From contig NC_009656.1 of assembly GCF_000017205.1 (NCBI RefSeq), positions 3,724,001-3,788,000 of the forward strand: a stretch of DNA of 64,000 nucleotides, in the 5' to 3' direction. The notes under the pieces are model-generated. The model did not search any database and was not told the origin of the DNA. It saw only the letters and a list, made by a program, of their open reading frames with translations. Both the position numbers and the translations under genes were made by a program. How positions within the stretch are numbered: position 1 is the first letter of the stretch; each line of letters starts with the position of its first letter. The DNA is from Pseudomonas paraeruginosa PA7. Lineage in GTDB: Bacteria; Pseudomonadota; Gammaproteobacteria; Pseudomonadales; Pseudomonadaceae. This document shows, one piece after another, positions 46,864 to 56,821 of the stretch.

Positions 46864-48558
46864 TCAGAAGCCGAGGCTCAGTTGTTCAGCGATCGGGCCG
46901 AGGGCCAGGGTCGGCAGGAAGGTCAGGCCACCGACCAGCAGGATGGTCACGGTGAGCAGACTGACGAACAGCGGGCCGTGGGTCGGGAAGCTGTTCGGCC
47001 CCACCGGGCTGGCCTTCTTCGCCGCCAGGCTGCCGGCGATGGCGAGGATCGGCAGGATGTAGCCGAAGCGGCCGATGAGCATGGCCAGGCCGATCATCAG
47101 GTTGTGGAACGGCGTGTTGGCGCCGAAGCCGGCGAACGCCGAGCCGTTGTTGGCGGTCCCCGAGGTATAGGCGTAGAGCAGTTGGCTGAAGCCGTGCGGG
47201 CCGGGGTTGGTCACCGCCGAGGCCGGTCCCGGCAGGCTGGCGGCGATGGCGCCGAGCACCAGCACGCCGACCGGCATCACCAGCAGGGTGAAGACCAGCA
47301 GGCGGACCTCCTTCGCCTCGAGCTTCTTGCCCAGGTACTCCGGCGTCCGCCCGACCATCAGGCCGGCGAGGAACACCGCGATGAGGACGAACAGCAGCAT
47401 GCCGTAGAGGCCGGCGCCGACACCGCCGAAGATCACCTCGCCGAGCATCATGTTCAGCAGCGGCAGCATGCCGCCCAGCGGGCTCAGGCTGTCGTGCATG
47501 GCGTTCACCGAGCCGTTCGAGGCAGCGGTGGTGGTGATCGCCCAGAGCATGCTGGCGGCGGTGCCGAAGCGACTCTCCTTGCCCTCCATCGGTGCGCCCT
47601 GTTCGACCGGCAACTGCGCCAGCGCCGGGTTCGGCTGGTATTCGGCCCACAGCGACAGGCCCAGGACGAGGCAGAACAGCAGCAGCATGCAGCCGAGGAT
47701 CGCGCGGCTCTGGCGCAGGTCCTTCACGTAATGGCCGAAGGTGAATACCAGCGCCGCCGGGATCAGGATGATCGAGGCCACTTCGAACAGGTTGCTCCAG
47801 GCGCTCGGGTTCTCGAACGGATGGGTCGAGTTGACGCCGAAGAAGCCGCCGCCGTTGGTGCCCAGCTGCTTGATGGCGATCTGGCTGGCCGCCGGGCCGA
47901 GCGGTATGGTCTGCTCGGCGCCTTGCAAGGTGGTGGCGTGGACATAGTCGAAGAAGGTCTGCGGCACGCCCTGCCAGACCAGCAGCAGCGCCAGTGGCAG
48001 GCACAGCGGCAGCAGCACGTAGAGGGTGGCGCGGGTCAGGTCGACCCAGAAGTTGCCCAGCTGTCGTGTGGAGCGGCGGCTGATGCCGCGCGCCAGGGCC
48101 ACCAGCACGCAGAGACCGACCGCCGCGCTGACGAAGTTCTGCACCGTGAGGCCGAGCATCTGGCTGAAGTAGCTCAGCGAAGCCTCGCCGCTGTAGGCCT
48201 GCCAGTTGGTGTTGGTGACGAAGCTGACCGCGGTGTTGAACGCCAGGGTCCACTCCAGGCCCGGCAGGTGCTGCGGGTTCAGCGGCAGGCTGCCCTGCAG
48301 CACGAGGATCGCGAACAGCAGGACCAGGCCGGCCAGGTTGAATGCCAGCAGCGCCAGGGTGTAGGTCTTCCAGTCCTGCTCGCTCGCCGGATCGACGCCG
48401 AACAGGCGATAGCAGGCGCGCTCCAGTGGCGCCAGCGGCGCGCTGAGGAGATTGCGCTGGCCTTCCATCACCTTGAAGCAATAGCGCCCGAGGAACGGTG
48501 CGGGCACCAGGACCAGGGCGAAGAAGGCCAGGATCAAGAGAATCTCGTGGCTGTTCAT
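46864..48558 (-). CDS. kdpA: K+-transporting ATPase K+-binding subunit KdpA
   Basis: A 564-aa channel-like subunit of the SKT family with four pseudo-repeats and their selectivity-filter Gly-rich loops: [37 protein letters not shown] and [14 protein letters not shown]. About ten membrane helices. Start at 48558 (MNSHEI) with GGGAGGG upstream; an upstream in-frame start overlaps kdpF. 10-nt gap to kdpF. Confidence 0.97.
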   Translation of the reverse strand: MNSHEILLILAFFALVLVPAPFLGRYCFKVMEGQRNLLSAPLAPLERACYRLFGVDPASEQDWKTYTLALLAFNLAGLVLLFAILVLQGSLPLNPQHLPGLEWTLAFNTAVSFVTNTNWQAYSGEASLSYFSQMLGLTVQNFVSAAVGLCVLVALARGISRRSTRQLGNFWVDLTRATLYVLLPLCLPLALLLVWQGVPQTFFDYVHATTLQGAEQTIPLGPAASQIAIKQLGTNGGGFFGVNSTHPFENPSAWSNLFEVASIILIPAALVFTFGHYVKDLRQSRAILGCMLLLFCLVLGLSLWAEYQPNPALAQLPVEQGAPMEGKESRFGTAASMLWAITTTAASNGSVNAMHDSLSPLGGMLPLLNMMLGEVIFGGVGAGLYGMLLFVLIAVFLAGLMVGRTPEYLGKKLEAKEVRLLVFTLLVMPVGVLVLGAIAASLPGPASAVTNPGPHGFSQLLYAYTSGTANNGSAFAGFGANTPFHNLMIGLAMLIGRFGYILPILAIAGSLAAKKASPVGPNSFPTHGPLFVSLLTVTILLVGGLTFLPTLALGPIAEQLSLGF

Positions 48559-48568
48559 GTGCCCTCCC

Positions 48569-48658
48569 CTAGGCACGGTCGGCGCGTAGCAGCGCCACCA
48601 GCAAATAGACGAACAGTCCCGCGGCCAGGGCCAGGGACAACCAATCCAGAACGGTCAT
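48569..48658 (-). CDS. kdpF: K+-transporting ATPase small subunit KdpF
   Basis: A 29-aa single membrane helix ([20 protein letters not shown]...), ending in the basic RADRA, as KdpF does. It stabilises the Kdp complex in the membrane. GGAGAG precedes the ATG. First gene of the kdp operon. Confidence 0.9.
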   Translation of the reverse strand: MTVLDWLSLALAAGLFVYLLVALLRADRA

Positions 48659-48717
48659 GTGTGCGATCTCTCCTTCGAGCGGCCTCTGCCGCTTGAGGGA
48701 AAGTCTCCGCAAAGGGG

Positions 48718-48772
48718 GCGTAAAGAAGCGATTCCGGGCCACGCCGGACGGCATAAAGAAAGCGTAAAGAGT
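48718..48772 (-). promoter_or_regulatory. Phased direct repeats, candidate KdpE operator
   Basis: Three copies of an 11-mer occur at 48718 (GCGTAAAGAAG), 48751 (GCATAAAGAAA) and 48762 (GCGTAAAGAGT). Starts are 33 and 11 bp apart, so all lie on one face of the helix. On the transcribed strand they read as T-rich CTTTACGC units, like the T-rich KdpE site of E. coli. They lie 60-115 bp upstream of kdpF. Confidence 0.65.
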
Positions 48773-48844
48773 GGCGCACGGCCGGCGCCGGGGAGCCGGA
48801 GCCGGCCGGGACTGCGCCACGGCCGGCAAGGCGAAGGGTCGGCG

Positions 48845-49999
48845 CTAGCCCTGGGCGGCGCGAATCATGTTGCGGGCGATCAGCAGTTGCTGGATCTGCG
48901 TGGTGCCTTCGTAGATGCGGAACAGTCGCACGTCGCGGTAGAAGCGCTCGATCCCGTAGTCGCCGATATAGCCGGCGCCGCCGAAGATCTGCACCGCGCG
49001 GTCGGCGACCCGGCCGCACATTTCCGAGGCGAACAGCTTGGCGCAGGACGCCTCGGTACCGACATCGCGGCCTTCGTCGCGCTGCCGCGCGGCGTCGATG
49101 ACCATGCAGCGCGCCGCATAGGCTTCGGCCTTGCTGTCGGCGAGCATCGCCTGGATCAGCTGGAACTCGGCGATCGGCTGGCCGAACTGCTTGCGCTCCA
49201 GGGCATAGCGCAACGCATCCTCGAGCATCCGCTCGGCGACCCCCACGCAGACCGCGGCGATGTGCAGGCGGCCCTTGTCGAGCACCTTCATCGCGGTCTT
49301 GAAGCCGATCCCCTCGACCCCGCCGATCAACTGGCTGGCCGGCACCCGGCAGTCGTCGAAGATCACGTCACAGGTATGCGCGCCCTTCTGTCCCATCTTG
49401 CGATCCGGCTTGCCCAGGGACAGCCCGGGCGTACCGCGCTCGACGACGAAGGCGGAGATCCCGCCGGCACCACGGATCGCCGGGTCGGTGCGCGCCATCA
49501 CGGTGTAGATGCCGGCCTGCGGGGCGTTGGTGATGAAGCGCTTGGTGCCGTTGAGCACATAGTGCTCGCCGTCGCGCAGCGCCGTGGTCTTCAGCGAGGC
49601 GGCGTCGGAACCGGAGTCCGGTTCGGTGAGGCAGAACGAACTGAGCAGTTCGCCCGACGCCAGGCGCGGCAGGTAGCGCCGCTTCTGTTCCTCGGTGCCG
49701 TCGATGACGATGCCCTGGGAGCCGATGCCGTTGTTGGTGCCCAGCAGCGAACGGAACGCCGGCGAGGTCCGCCCCAGTTCGAAGGCGATGCGCACCTCTT
49801 CCTCCATGGTCACCCCTAGGCCACCGTAGGCCTCGGGGATCGACAGGCCGAACAGGCCCATCTCGCGCATGCGGGCGACGATCGCCTCGGGGATGCGGTC
49901 GGTTTCCGCCACCTCCTGCTCGTGCGGCACCAGGCTCTCGCGGACGAACTGGCGGACGCTGTCCAGCAGCAGGTTCAGGGTTTCCGGATCACGAATCAT
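48845..49999 (-). CDS. Acyl-CoA dehydrogenase family protein
   Basis: A 384-aa FAD enzyme for the first oxidation step of acyl-CoA degradation. Seen: FCLTEPDSGSDAASLKTTA (FAD/substrate loop), KRFITNAPQAGIYTVMART, DCRVPASQLIGGVEGIGFK, and the C-terminal IFGGAGYIGDYGIERFYRDVRLFRIYEGTTQIQQLLIARN with the catalytic-base region (YEGT). The start at 49999 has AAGGAG. Substrate chain is not evident. It lies 54 nt downstream of the IclR gene. Confidence 0.93.
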   Translation of the reverse strand: MIRDPETLNLLLDSVRQFVRESLVPHEQEVAETDRIPEAIVARMREMGLFGLSIPEAYGGLGVTMEEEVRIAFELGRTSPAFRSLLGTNNGIGSQGIVIDGTEEQKRRYLPRLASGELLSSFCLTEPDSGSDAASLKTTALRDGEHYVLNGTKRFITNAPQAGIYTVMARTDPAIRGAGGISAFVVERGTPGLSLGKPDRKMGQKGAHTCDVIFDDCRVPASQLIGGVEGIGFKTAMKVLDKGRLHIAAVCVGVAERMLEDALRYALERKQFGQPIAEFQLIQAMLADSKAEAYAARCMVIDAARQRDEGRDVGTEASCAKLFASEMCGRVADRAVQIFGGAGYIGDYGIERFYRDVRLFRIYEGTTQIQQLLIARNMIRAAQG

Positions 50000-50053
50000 G
50001 CTCACTCCTTCAGGCCCGCAGGCCGGTTGCCATGATTCCGTCACCGGCCTCGG

Positions 50054-50908
50054 TCAGCGGGTGGCGGCCTCGATGTTGTGGACCATGTGCAGCAGGCGCG
50101 GGCCGATGTCGTCCTCCAACTTCTCGCGCTTGAGGTGGAAACTCGGCCCGCCGCAGTTGAACGCCAGCAACCCATGGTTCTCATGGCGCAAGGCCACGCC
50201 CACCGCATTGACGTCGCGCTGCCATTCGCCGAGCGAGAGGCAGAAACCGTAGTCGGCGTAGTCGCGGAACGCCCGCTCCAGCCCCTTGCGCACCTCCGGC
50301 CAGTCGTCCGGGTGGCGCTTGCGGATATGCCCGAGGAGAAACTCCCGCTCGTCCTCCGGCAGCGCCGCCAGGCAGGCCCGGCCGATGGCGCTGCGGTACA
50401 GCGAGAGATGGCTGCCGACCTGCCGGCGCATGGTCAGGTTGGCCTCGCCGTGCACCACGTCGAGGTAGACCATGCTCAGCCGGTCGCGGGCCGCCATCGC
50501 CACCGCCGCCTTGGCGTAGCCGGCCATCTCCTCCATCAGCGGACGGGCGACCGCGCGGATCGACAGGTTCGACAGCATCGCGTAGCCGAACGACATCACC
50601 CCCGCCTCCAGCTGGTATTTGCCGCTCTGCGGCAAGTGACGCAGGTAGCCCAGCCGGGTCAGGGTGTGAGTCAGACGCGACACCGTCGGCTTCGGCAGTC
50701 CGGTCTTCCTCGCCAACTCCTGGTTGCCCAACAGGCTTTCCCGCGGCGTGAAACAGCGCAGCAACTCCAGCCCACGGGCCAGTGCGGTGACGAACTGGCG
50801 GTCCTTGAGCTCCTCGTCTTCCTCCTGCATCGGGTCGATCAGCACACGCTCGAAGGCGGACGCCTCCGTTCCTTCGGCCGGACTCCGGCGCTCGTCGTTG
50901 CCGCGCAT
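50054..50908 (-). CDS. IclR-family transcriptional regulator
   Basis: A 284-aa regulator. The winged helix-turn-helix is ALARGLELLRCFTPRESLLGNQELARKTGLPKPTVSRLTHTLTRLGYL (about 44-92), followed by the IclR effector domain with YLDVVHGEANLTMRRQVGS and SAIGRACLAALPEDER. A near 40-residue acidic N-terminal tail is not conserved; an internal ATG at 50830 is an alternative start. PcaR/PcaU-like regulators respond to aromatic or acyl metabolites. It diverges from the enoyl-CoA hydratase gene over two matching palindromes. Confidence 0.92.
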   Translation of the reverse strand: MRGNDERRSPAEGTEASAFERVLIDPMQEEDEELKDRQFVTALARGLELLRCFTPRESLLGNQELARKTGLPKPTVSRLTHTLTRLGYLRHLPQSGKYQLEAGVMSFGYAMLSNLSIRAVARPLMEEMAGYAKAAVAMAARDRLSMVYLDVVHGEANLTMRRQVGSHLSLYRSAIGRACLAALPEDEREFLLGHIRKRHPDDWPEVRKGLERAFRDYADYGFCLSLGEWQRDVNAVGVALRHENHGLLAFNCGGPSFHLKREKLEDDIGPRLLHMVHNIEAATR

Positions 50909-50950
50909 AGTAGGGATCTCTCTTTCAAAAAATCAATAAAACAAAATTAA

Positions 50951-50967
50951 GTTTCGCATAGCGAAAC
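50951..50967. promoter_or_regulatory. IclR-type operator, copy 1
   Basis: GTTTCGC-ATA-GCGAAAC, a perfect 7+7 bp inverted repeat 43 bp upstream of the IclR start. The TTTCGCATAGCGAAA form is typical for IclR-family sites and recurs 162 bp away. Confidence 0.85.
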
Positions 50968-51113
50968 CAATGGAAGAACCGATCAACGTTCAACAAGTAA
51001 GATAAAACTCTTCAAAAACAGCGAATTGCACCGCTTTATCGCCTCATGATCGACGAGGGTGTTTACAACGCCACGGCTGCCGCTGATTATTTTCGATAAA
51101 TCATGAAAGCATA

Positions 51114-51128
51114 TTTCGCATAGCGAAA
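51114..51128. promoter_or_regulatory. IclR-type operator, copy 2
   Basis: TTTCGC-ATA-GCGAAA repeats the core of the site at 50951-50967 exactly, and ends 22 bp before the enoyl-CoA hydratase ATG. A site so close to the start would block transcription when bound, suggesting repression of the plus-strand operon. Confidence 0.85.
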
Positions 51129-51149
51129 CACGCTTCTTCCGGAGCTTCC

Positions 51150-51935
<786 letters not shown>

Positions 51936-51938
51936 ACG

Positions 51939-53468
51939 ATGCCCGATATTCGCTGTATCGCCGTGGTCGGTACCGGTGCGATGGGCACCGGGATCGCCCA
52001 GATCGCCGCCCAGGCCGGCCTGACCGTGTGGCTGTTCGACAGCCGCGCCGAGGCCGCCGCCGAAGCCCGCCAGCGCCTACGGCAGACCTTCCAGAGCCTG
52101 TGCGGCAAAGGCAAGCTGGGCGCCGCCGACGCCGAGGCCGCGCAAGACCGGTTGCGGGTGGCGGAACGCCTGGAACAACTGGCCGACTGCGAACTGGTGG
52201 TGGAGGCCATCGTCGAGCGCCTGGAGGCCAAGCAGGACCTGCTGCGCCGGCTGGAAGCCATAGTCGCGCCGGAGACCATCCTCGCCAGCAACACCTCGTC
52301 GCTGTCGATCACCGCCATCGCCGCCGCCTGCGAGCGGCCGCAACGGGTCGCCGGCCTGCACTTCTTCAACCCCGTGCCGCTGATGCGGGTGGTCGAGGTG
52401 GTCGACGGCCTGGCCGGCGCACCGGAAGTCGGCGACGCCCTGCTCGCCCTCGCCACGCGCCTGGGTCACCGTGGCGTGCGGGCCAAGGATACCCCCGGTT
52501 TCATCGTCAACCACGCCGGCCGCGCCTATGGCACCGAGGCCCTGCGCATCCTCGGCGAAGGCGTCGCGGAGTGCGCCGAGATCGACCGCGTGCTGCGCGA
52601 GGGCGCCGGCTTCCGCATGGGGCCGTTCGAACTGCTCGATCTCACCGGCCTCGACGTGTCGCACCCGGTAATGGAGTCGATCTACCGGCAGTACTACCAG
52701 GAACCGCGCTACCGCCCGCACCCGCTGACCCGCCAGCTGCTCGCCGCCGGCCATCTCGGGCGCAAGAGCGGCCAGGGCTTCTATCGCTACGTCGATGGCC
52801 AGCCGCAGGACAAGCCCGGCCCGCAGCCGGTGCCGAGGGTCGCCGCCCTGCCTCCGGTGTGGCTGGGCTGCGAAAGCGAGGCCGACCGCCGTACGCTCGC
52901 CGGACTGCTGCGCCGCCTCGGCGCCGAACCGGAAACCGGCGAGCGTCCTTCCGCCGCAGCGCTCTGCCTGTTGGCCGCCTGGGGCGAGGACCTGAGCAGC
53001 GCCGTGCAGCGCTTCGCCTGTCCGGCCGAGCGCAGCGTCGGCATCGACCTGCTCTGCGATCTCGAGCGCCGGCGCTGCCTGATGCTTTCGCCACTGACCG
53101 CCCCGGCCATGCGCGACGCCGCCCACGCCCTGCTGGCCAGCGACGGCGTCGGGGTCACGGTGCTGCGCGACAGTCCCGGCTTCGTCGTCCAGCGGGTCCT
53201 GGCGATGATCGTCAACCTCGCCTGCGATATCGCACAGCAAGGTATTGCCAGTGTCGAAGACATCGACCAGGCGGTGCACCTCGGTCTCGGCTATCCCCAC
53301 GGCCCGCTGGAGTGGGGCGACCGTCTCGACCCGCGGCGCCTGCTGAGCATTCTCCAGCGCCTGCAGGCGCTCACCGGCGACCCCCGCTACCGCCCCAGTC
53401 CCTGGCTGCGCCGGCGAGCGCAACTGGGCATGTCCCTGCGTGCCGGGGAAACCGCCATCGTAGGCTGA
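51939..53468 (+). CDS. 3-hydroxyacyl-CoA dehydrogenase (PaaH type, two C-terminal domains)
   Basis: A 509-aa NAD-dependent dehydrogenase. N-terminal Rossmann motif VVGTGAMGTGIAQIAAQAGL, then SNTSSLSITAIAAA, catalytic HFFNPVPLMRVVEVV, and GFIVNHAGRAYGTEALRILGEG. The C-terminal dimerisation domain is duplicated (second copy from GFVVQRVLAMIVNLACDIAQQG), as in PaaH/PaaC of phenylacetate degradation; no other paa genes are present. The hydratase-dehydrogenase pair with the divergent acyl-CoA dehydrogenase forms a small beta-oxidation set. Confidence 0.93.
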   Translation: MPDIRCIAVVGTGAMGTGIAQIAAQAGLTVWLFDSRAEAAAEARQRLRQTFQSLCGKGKLGAADAEAAQDRLRVAERLEQLADCELVVEAIVERLEAKQDLLRRLEAIVAPETILASNTSSLSITAIAAACERPQRVAGLHFFNPVPLMRVVEVVDGLAGAPEVGDALLALATRLGHRGVRAKDTPGFIVNHAGRAYGTEALRILGEGVAECAEIDRVLREGAGFRMGPFELLDLTGLDVSHPVMESIYRQYYQEPRYRPHPLTRQLLAAGHLGRKSGQGFYRYVDGQPQDKPGPQPVPRVAALPPVWLGCESEADRRTLAGLLRRLGAEPETGERPSAAALCLLAAWGEDLSSAVQRFACPAERSVGIDLLCDLERRRCLMLSPLTAPAMRDAAHALLASDGVGVTVLRDSPGFVVQRVLAMIVNLACDIAQQGIASVEDIDQAVHLGLGYPHGPLEWGDRLDPRRLLSILQRLQALTGDPRYRPSPWLRRRAQLGMSLRAGETAIVG

Positions 53469-53490
53469 CGCATCGGCGAGCTGGCGGCGC

Positions 53491-53527
53491 AGCGCTATGC
53501 GACTGGCCGCCAGGCCAGCGCTTTTTT
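53491..53527 (+). terminator. Intrinsic terminator after the hydroxyacyl-CoA dehydrogenase gene
   Basis: Outer stem AGCGCT (53491-53496 with 53517-53522) and inner stem CTGGCC/GGCCAG around GCCA, followed by TTTTTT. Ends the two-gene operon about 25 bp after the stop. Confidence 0.8.
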
Positions 53528-53580
53528 CTCAAGCGACGCTTTCCGGGCTTGCAAGCGCCGAGGTATCCTGCGCGCAAATT

Positions 53581-53597
53581 CATCCGATGATTGGATG
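53581..53597. promoter_or_regulatory. Palindrome at the GntR gene start, likely autoregulatory
   Basis: CATCCGATGATTGGATG has perfect CATCC/GGATG arms and 14 of 17 bases symmetrical. It sits just after a -10-like TATCCT (53564-53569), over the predicted transcription start, suiting repression by the adjacent GntR/FadR-type regulator. Confidence 0.65.
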
Positions 53598-53605
53598 TTT
53601 CCTCC

Positions 53606-54253
53606 GTGACCATTCCCCTCAAGCGCTCCCTGGTCGATATCGCCCTGGAGCAGATCCGCCAGCGCATCGACGCCGGCCACTGGCCGCTCGGCCAGCGCCT
53701 GCCAGCGGAGCCGGAGCTCGCCGAACTGCTCGGCATGAGCCGCAACACCGTGCGCGAAGCGGTGCGCGTGCTGACCTTCTCCGGCGTGCTGGAAGTCCGC
53801 CAGGGCGACGGCACCTATGTGCGTGCCTGCGCCGATCCGCTGGAAACCATGCTGGTGCTGGCGCGCAGCGCGGTGCAGCACGCCCTGGAAGCGCGCGGGA
53901 TGATCGAGATCGAAGCGGCGCGCCTGGCTGCCACGCGCCGCGACGATTGCGACCTGGCCGCTTTGCGCGAATATCTCGACGCTTCGCGCCAGCGCCACGG
54001 CAGCGACGACCTGCAGGACTACATCGAGCACGACATCCGGTTCCACCAGCGGATGGTCGACGCTGCCCACAATCCGGTGCTCAGCGAACTCTATCGCTAC
54101 TTCTCGCAGGTCATCCGGACCTCGCTGGAACGCACCATGGCCGACCCACAAAGGGCCCAGCCCTGCTTCGAGCTGCACCAGCGACTGCTCGACGCCATAG
54201 AACGCGGAGACCCGGACGCTGCCGCCGCGGCCAACCGCGCACTGCTGATCTGA
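53606..54253 (+). CDS. GntR/FadR-family transcriptional regulator
   Basis: A 215-aa regulator when started at GTG 53606 (TIPLKRSL...); a TTG at 53591 is the alternative. The N-terminal winged helix reads PAEPELAELLGMSRNTVREAVRVLTFSGVLEVRQGDGTYV. The all-helical FCD domain carries the metal-binding HDIRFHQRMVDAAHNPVL Asp/His set. It ends 15 nt before the MFS gene, which it probably controls. Confidence 0.9.
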   Translation: MTIPLKRSLVDIALEQIRQRIDAGHWPLGQRLPAEPELAELLGMSRNTVREAVRVLTFSGVLEVRQGDGTYVRACADPLETMLVLARSAVQHALEARGMIEIEAARLAATRRDDCDLAALREYLDASRQRHGSDDLQDYIEHDIRFHQRMVDAAHNPVLSELYRYFSQVIRTSLERTMADPQRAQPCFELHQRLLDAIERGDPDAAAAANRALLI

Positions 54254-54268
54254 ACCCGGGACATACCC

Positions 54269-55543
54269 ATGACTCACGCCTTGAATGCCCGGCCGGGAGC
54301 GCACCCCGGCCATCCTCCGGAAGAACTGCTGATCGATGCCGAAGTCGACGACGAACCAGCCCCGCCGGCGCCGCCACTGCGCCCCTGGCTGCTCCTGCTG
54401 GGCCTGGTGCTGGTCGCGCTGAACCTGCGGCCGGCGCTGTCCAGTCTCGCCCCGCTGCTCAACCAGGTGCGCGACGACACCGGCCTGTCGGCAGCCGCCG
54501 CCGGCCTGCTGACCACCGCGCCGGTGCTCTGCCTGGGCCTGTTCGCGCCGCTGGCGCCGCGCCTGGCCCGCCATATCGGAGCCGAGCGCAGCGTACTGCT
54601 GATTCTCTTCTGCCTGGCCGGCGGCATCGTCCTGCGCAGCCTGTTCCCGGTGTTCGGCCTGTTCGCCGGCAGCGTCCTGGCCGGCGCCAGCATCGGCATC
54701 ATCGGCGTGCTCCTGCCGGGCATCGTCAAGCGTGACTTCCCGCGCCAGGCCGGAGTGATGACCGGGGTCTACACCATGGCCCTGTGCCTCGGCGCGGCGC
54801 TGGCCGCTGGCGCCACCGCGCCGCTGGAGAAGCTCTTCGGCAACTGGGAACTGGCGCTGGCGTTCTGGTCGCTGCCGGCGATCCTCGCCGCCGCGTTCTG
54901 GCTGCCGCAGACCCGCCAGGGCCGGCACGCCCACCGCCAGGCCTTCCGTGTCGTCGGTTTGTGGCGCGACCCGCTGGCCTGGCAGGTCACGCTGTACATG
55001 GGCCTGCAATCGTCCCTGGCCTACATCGTCTTCGGCTGGCTGCCGTCGATCCTGATCGACCGCGGCCTGACCCCGGTGGAAGCCGGCCTGGTGCTGTCCG
55101 GCTCGGTGATGCTGCAACTGATCACCGCCCTGCTCGCGCCCTGGCTGGCCGCCCGCGCCAAGGACCAGCGCCTGGCGGTGGTCCTGGTGATGGCCACCAC
55201 CCTGGCCGGCCTGCTCGGCTTCCTCTATGCGCCGCTGCAGACCATCTGGTGCTGGGCGCTGCTGCTCGGCCTCGGCCAGGGCGGCACCTTCAGCATCGCC
55301 CTGGCGCTGATCGTCCTGCGCTCGCGCGACGCCCACGTCGCCTCGCACCTGTCGGGCATGGCCCAGGGCGTCGGCTACACCCTGGCGGCCATGGGACCGT
55401 TCATGGTCGGCGTGGTCCACGACCTGAGCGGCGGCTGGAACGCGGTCGGCTACATCTTCGTCGGCGTCGCCATCGCCGCCACCCTGTTCGGCCTCGGCGC
55501 CGGTCGCAGCCAGTACGTGGGAGCCCGCAGCGAACACCTGTAG
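54269..55543 (+). CDS. CynX/NimT-family MFS transporter
   Basis: A 424-aa major-facilitator protein with about 12 helices. A 35-residue acidic, Pro-rich N-terminal cytoplasmic tail precedes LLLLGLVLVALNLRPALSSLAPLL, the CynX-family start. Later FGWLPSILIDRGLTPVEAGLVLS and LGQGGTFSIALALIVLRSRDA are typical. CynX-type proteins transport cyanate or nitroimidazole-like compounds, but no cyanase is nearby; the substrate is unknown. Confidence 0.88.
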   Translation: MTHALNARPGAHPGHPPEELLIDAEVDDEPAPPAPPLRPWLLLLGLVLVALNLRPALSSLAPLLNQVRDDTGLSAAAAGLLTTAPVLCLGLFAPLAPRLARHIGAERSVLLILFCLAGGIVLRSLFPVFGLFAGSVLAGASIGIIGVLLPGIVKRDFPRQAGVMTGVYTMALCLGAALAAGATAPLEKLFGNWELALAFWSLPAILAAAFWLPQTRQGRHAHRQAFRVVGLWRDPLAWQVTLYMGLQSSLAYIVFGWLPSILIDRGLTPVEAGLVLSGSVMLQLITALLAPWLAARAKDQRLAVVLVMATTLAGLLGFLYAPLQTIWCWALLLGLGQGGTFSIALALIVLRSRDAHVASHLSGMAQGVGYTLAAMGPFMVGVVHDLSGGWNAVGYIFVGVAIAATLFGLGAGRSQYVGARSEHL

Positions 55544-55555
55544 CCCCGCAGATGC

Positions 55556-55580
55556 AAAAAGCCCCGCATCGCGGGGCTTC
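55556..55580. terminator. Bidirectional intrinsic terminator
   Basis: AGCCCCGC-atc-GCGGGGCT with AAAAA on the left and TTCC on the right, between the convergent MFS and PerM-like genes. The stronger U-tract serves the minus-strand transcript. Confidence 0.8.
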
Positions 55581-55594
55581 CTCTCCTTCGTCAA

Positions 55595-56659
55595 TCAGGC
55601 ATCCGGACCGCGCCCATCGGCGGGCGGTCGCGGCGTGCTGGCGATCCAGTCGCTGACCAGGTTGTAGGCCACCGCCAGCAGGATCGGACCGAGGAACAGG
55701 CCCATGAAGCCGAACGCCAGCAGCCCGCCGAATACCCCGAGCAGCACCACCACCAGCGGCAGGTTGCCGCCACGGCTGATCAGGTAGGGCTTGAGGATGT
55801 TGTCCACCCCGCTGATGATGAAGAAGCCCCACAGGCCGAGGAATATCCCGTGGCCGTAGTCGCCCTGGAAGAACAACCAGGCGGTGGCCGGTCCCCAGAC
55901 CAGCGGCGGGACCATCAGCAGGCTGAAGACGAAGGTCAGCAGGCCGAGCAGCATGGCCCCCGGCACGCCGGCGATCGTGAAGCCGATCCAGGCCAGCAGC
56001 GCCTGCGCCGCGGCGGTGCCGATCACCCCGTTGACCACCCGTTGCACGGTGCCGGCGACAAGGTCGCGATAATGCTCCGCGCGGTTGCCGATCAGTCGCT
56101 CCAGGGCACGGTGGACGATGGACTCCAGGCGCGGCCCGTCGCGGTAGAAGAAGAAGATCAGCACCAGGCTGAGCACCAGCTCCAGGATCCCGCCGCCGAT
56201 CTTCGCGCTGCGCGCCAGCAGCCAGTTGCCGACCTCGCCGACGTAGGGCTTGAGCACATAGAAGAACGCCACGCCCTGCTGGTCGATGGAATCCCACCAG
56301 CCGATCAGGCGGTCGCCGACCAGCGGCACCCCGGCCATCCACGAAGGCGGCGGCGGCAGGCCTTCCACCTGGAGGTTCTTCAGCAGCTCCATCAGCGAGC
56401 GGACGTTGTCCGCCAGCCCGAAGCCGAGCCAGACCAGCGGCAACGCCACCAGGACGATCCAGCCCAGGGTCAGCAGCCCCGCCGCCAGCGACTCGCGGCC
56501 ACCGAGCAGGCGCGTGAGCATGCGCATCAGCGGCCAACTGGCGAAGGCCAGTACCGCGGCCCAGAACAATGCCGACCAGAATGGCGCCAGCACCCAGAGA
56601 CTGGCAGCGAGCAGGCCGAACAGCAGCACGCGGAGCAACAGCCGATCGTTATCGAACAT
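55595..56659 (-). CDS. AI-2E transporter (PerM/YdiK) family membrane protein
   Basis: A 354-aa inner-membrane protein with about seven to eight helices. Family pattern: an N-terminal pair of helices (LLFGLLAASLWVLAPFWSALFWAAVLAFASWPL), a soluble middle segment, then VVNGVIGTAAAQALLAWIGFTIAGVPGAMLLGLLTF and the C-terminal GNLPLVVVLLGVFGGLLAFGFMGLFLGPILLA. Members export AI-2 or ions; function here is not proven. The ATG at 56659 is used; the upstream in-frame TTG is unlikely. Confidence 0.88.
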   Translation of the reverse strand: MFDNDRLLLRVLLFGLLAASLWVLAPFWSALFWAAVLAFASWPLMRMLTRLLGGRESLAAGLLTLGWIVLVALPLVWLGFGLADNVRSLMELLKNLQVEGLPPPPSWMAGVPLVGDRLIGWWDSIDQQGVAFFYVLKPYVGEVGNWLLARSAKIGGGILELVLSLVLIFFFYRDGPRLESIVHRALERLIGNRAEHYRDLVAGTVQRVVNGVIGTAAAQALLAWIGFTIAGVPGAMLLGLLTFVFSLLMVPPLVWGPATAWLFFQGDYGHGIFLGLWGFFIISGVDNILKPYLISRGGNLPLVVVLLGVFGGLLAFGFMGLFLGPILLAVAYNLVSDWIASTPRPPADGRGPDA

Positions 56660-56821
56660 CAAGGCAAGCCTTCCTAAGAGGGGGAATACACCGATAGACA
56701 GCGCTCGGCGTGCGCCGTTTCCAGCCGAAGCGTGGGGCGCGGGACAGGCAGTCTACCCCTCCAGGGGAACAGGTCGACAACCCTGGCGAAGCCGCCCGGG
56801 CCGCGCGCCCGGGCGAGTCGA

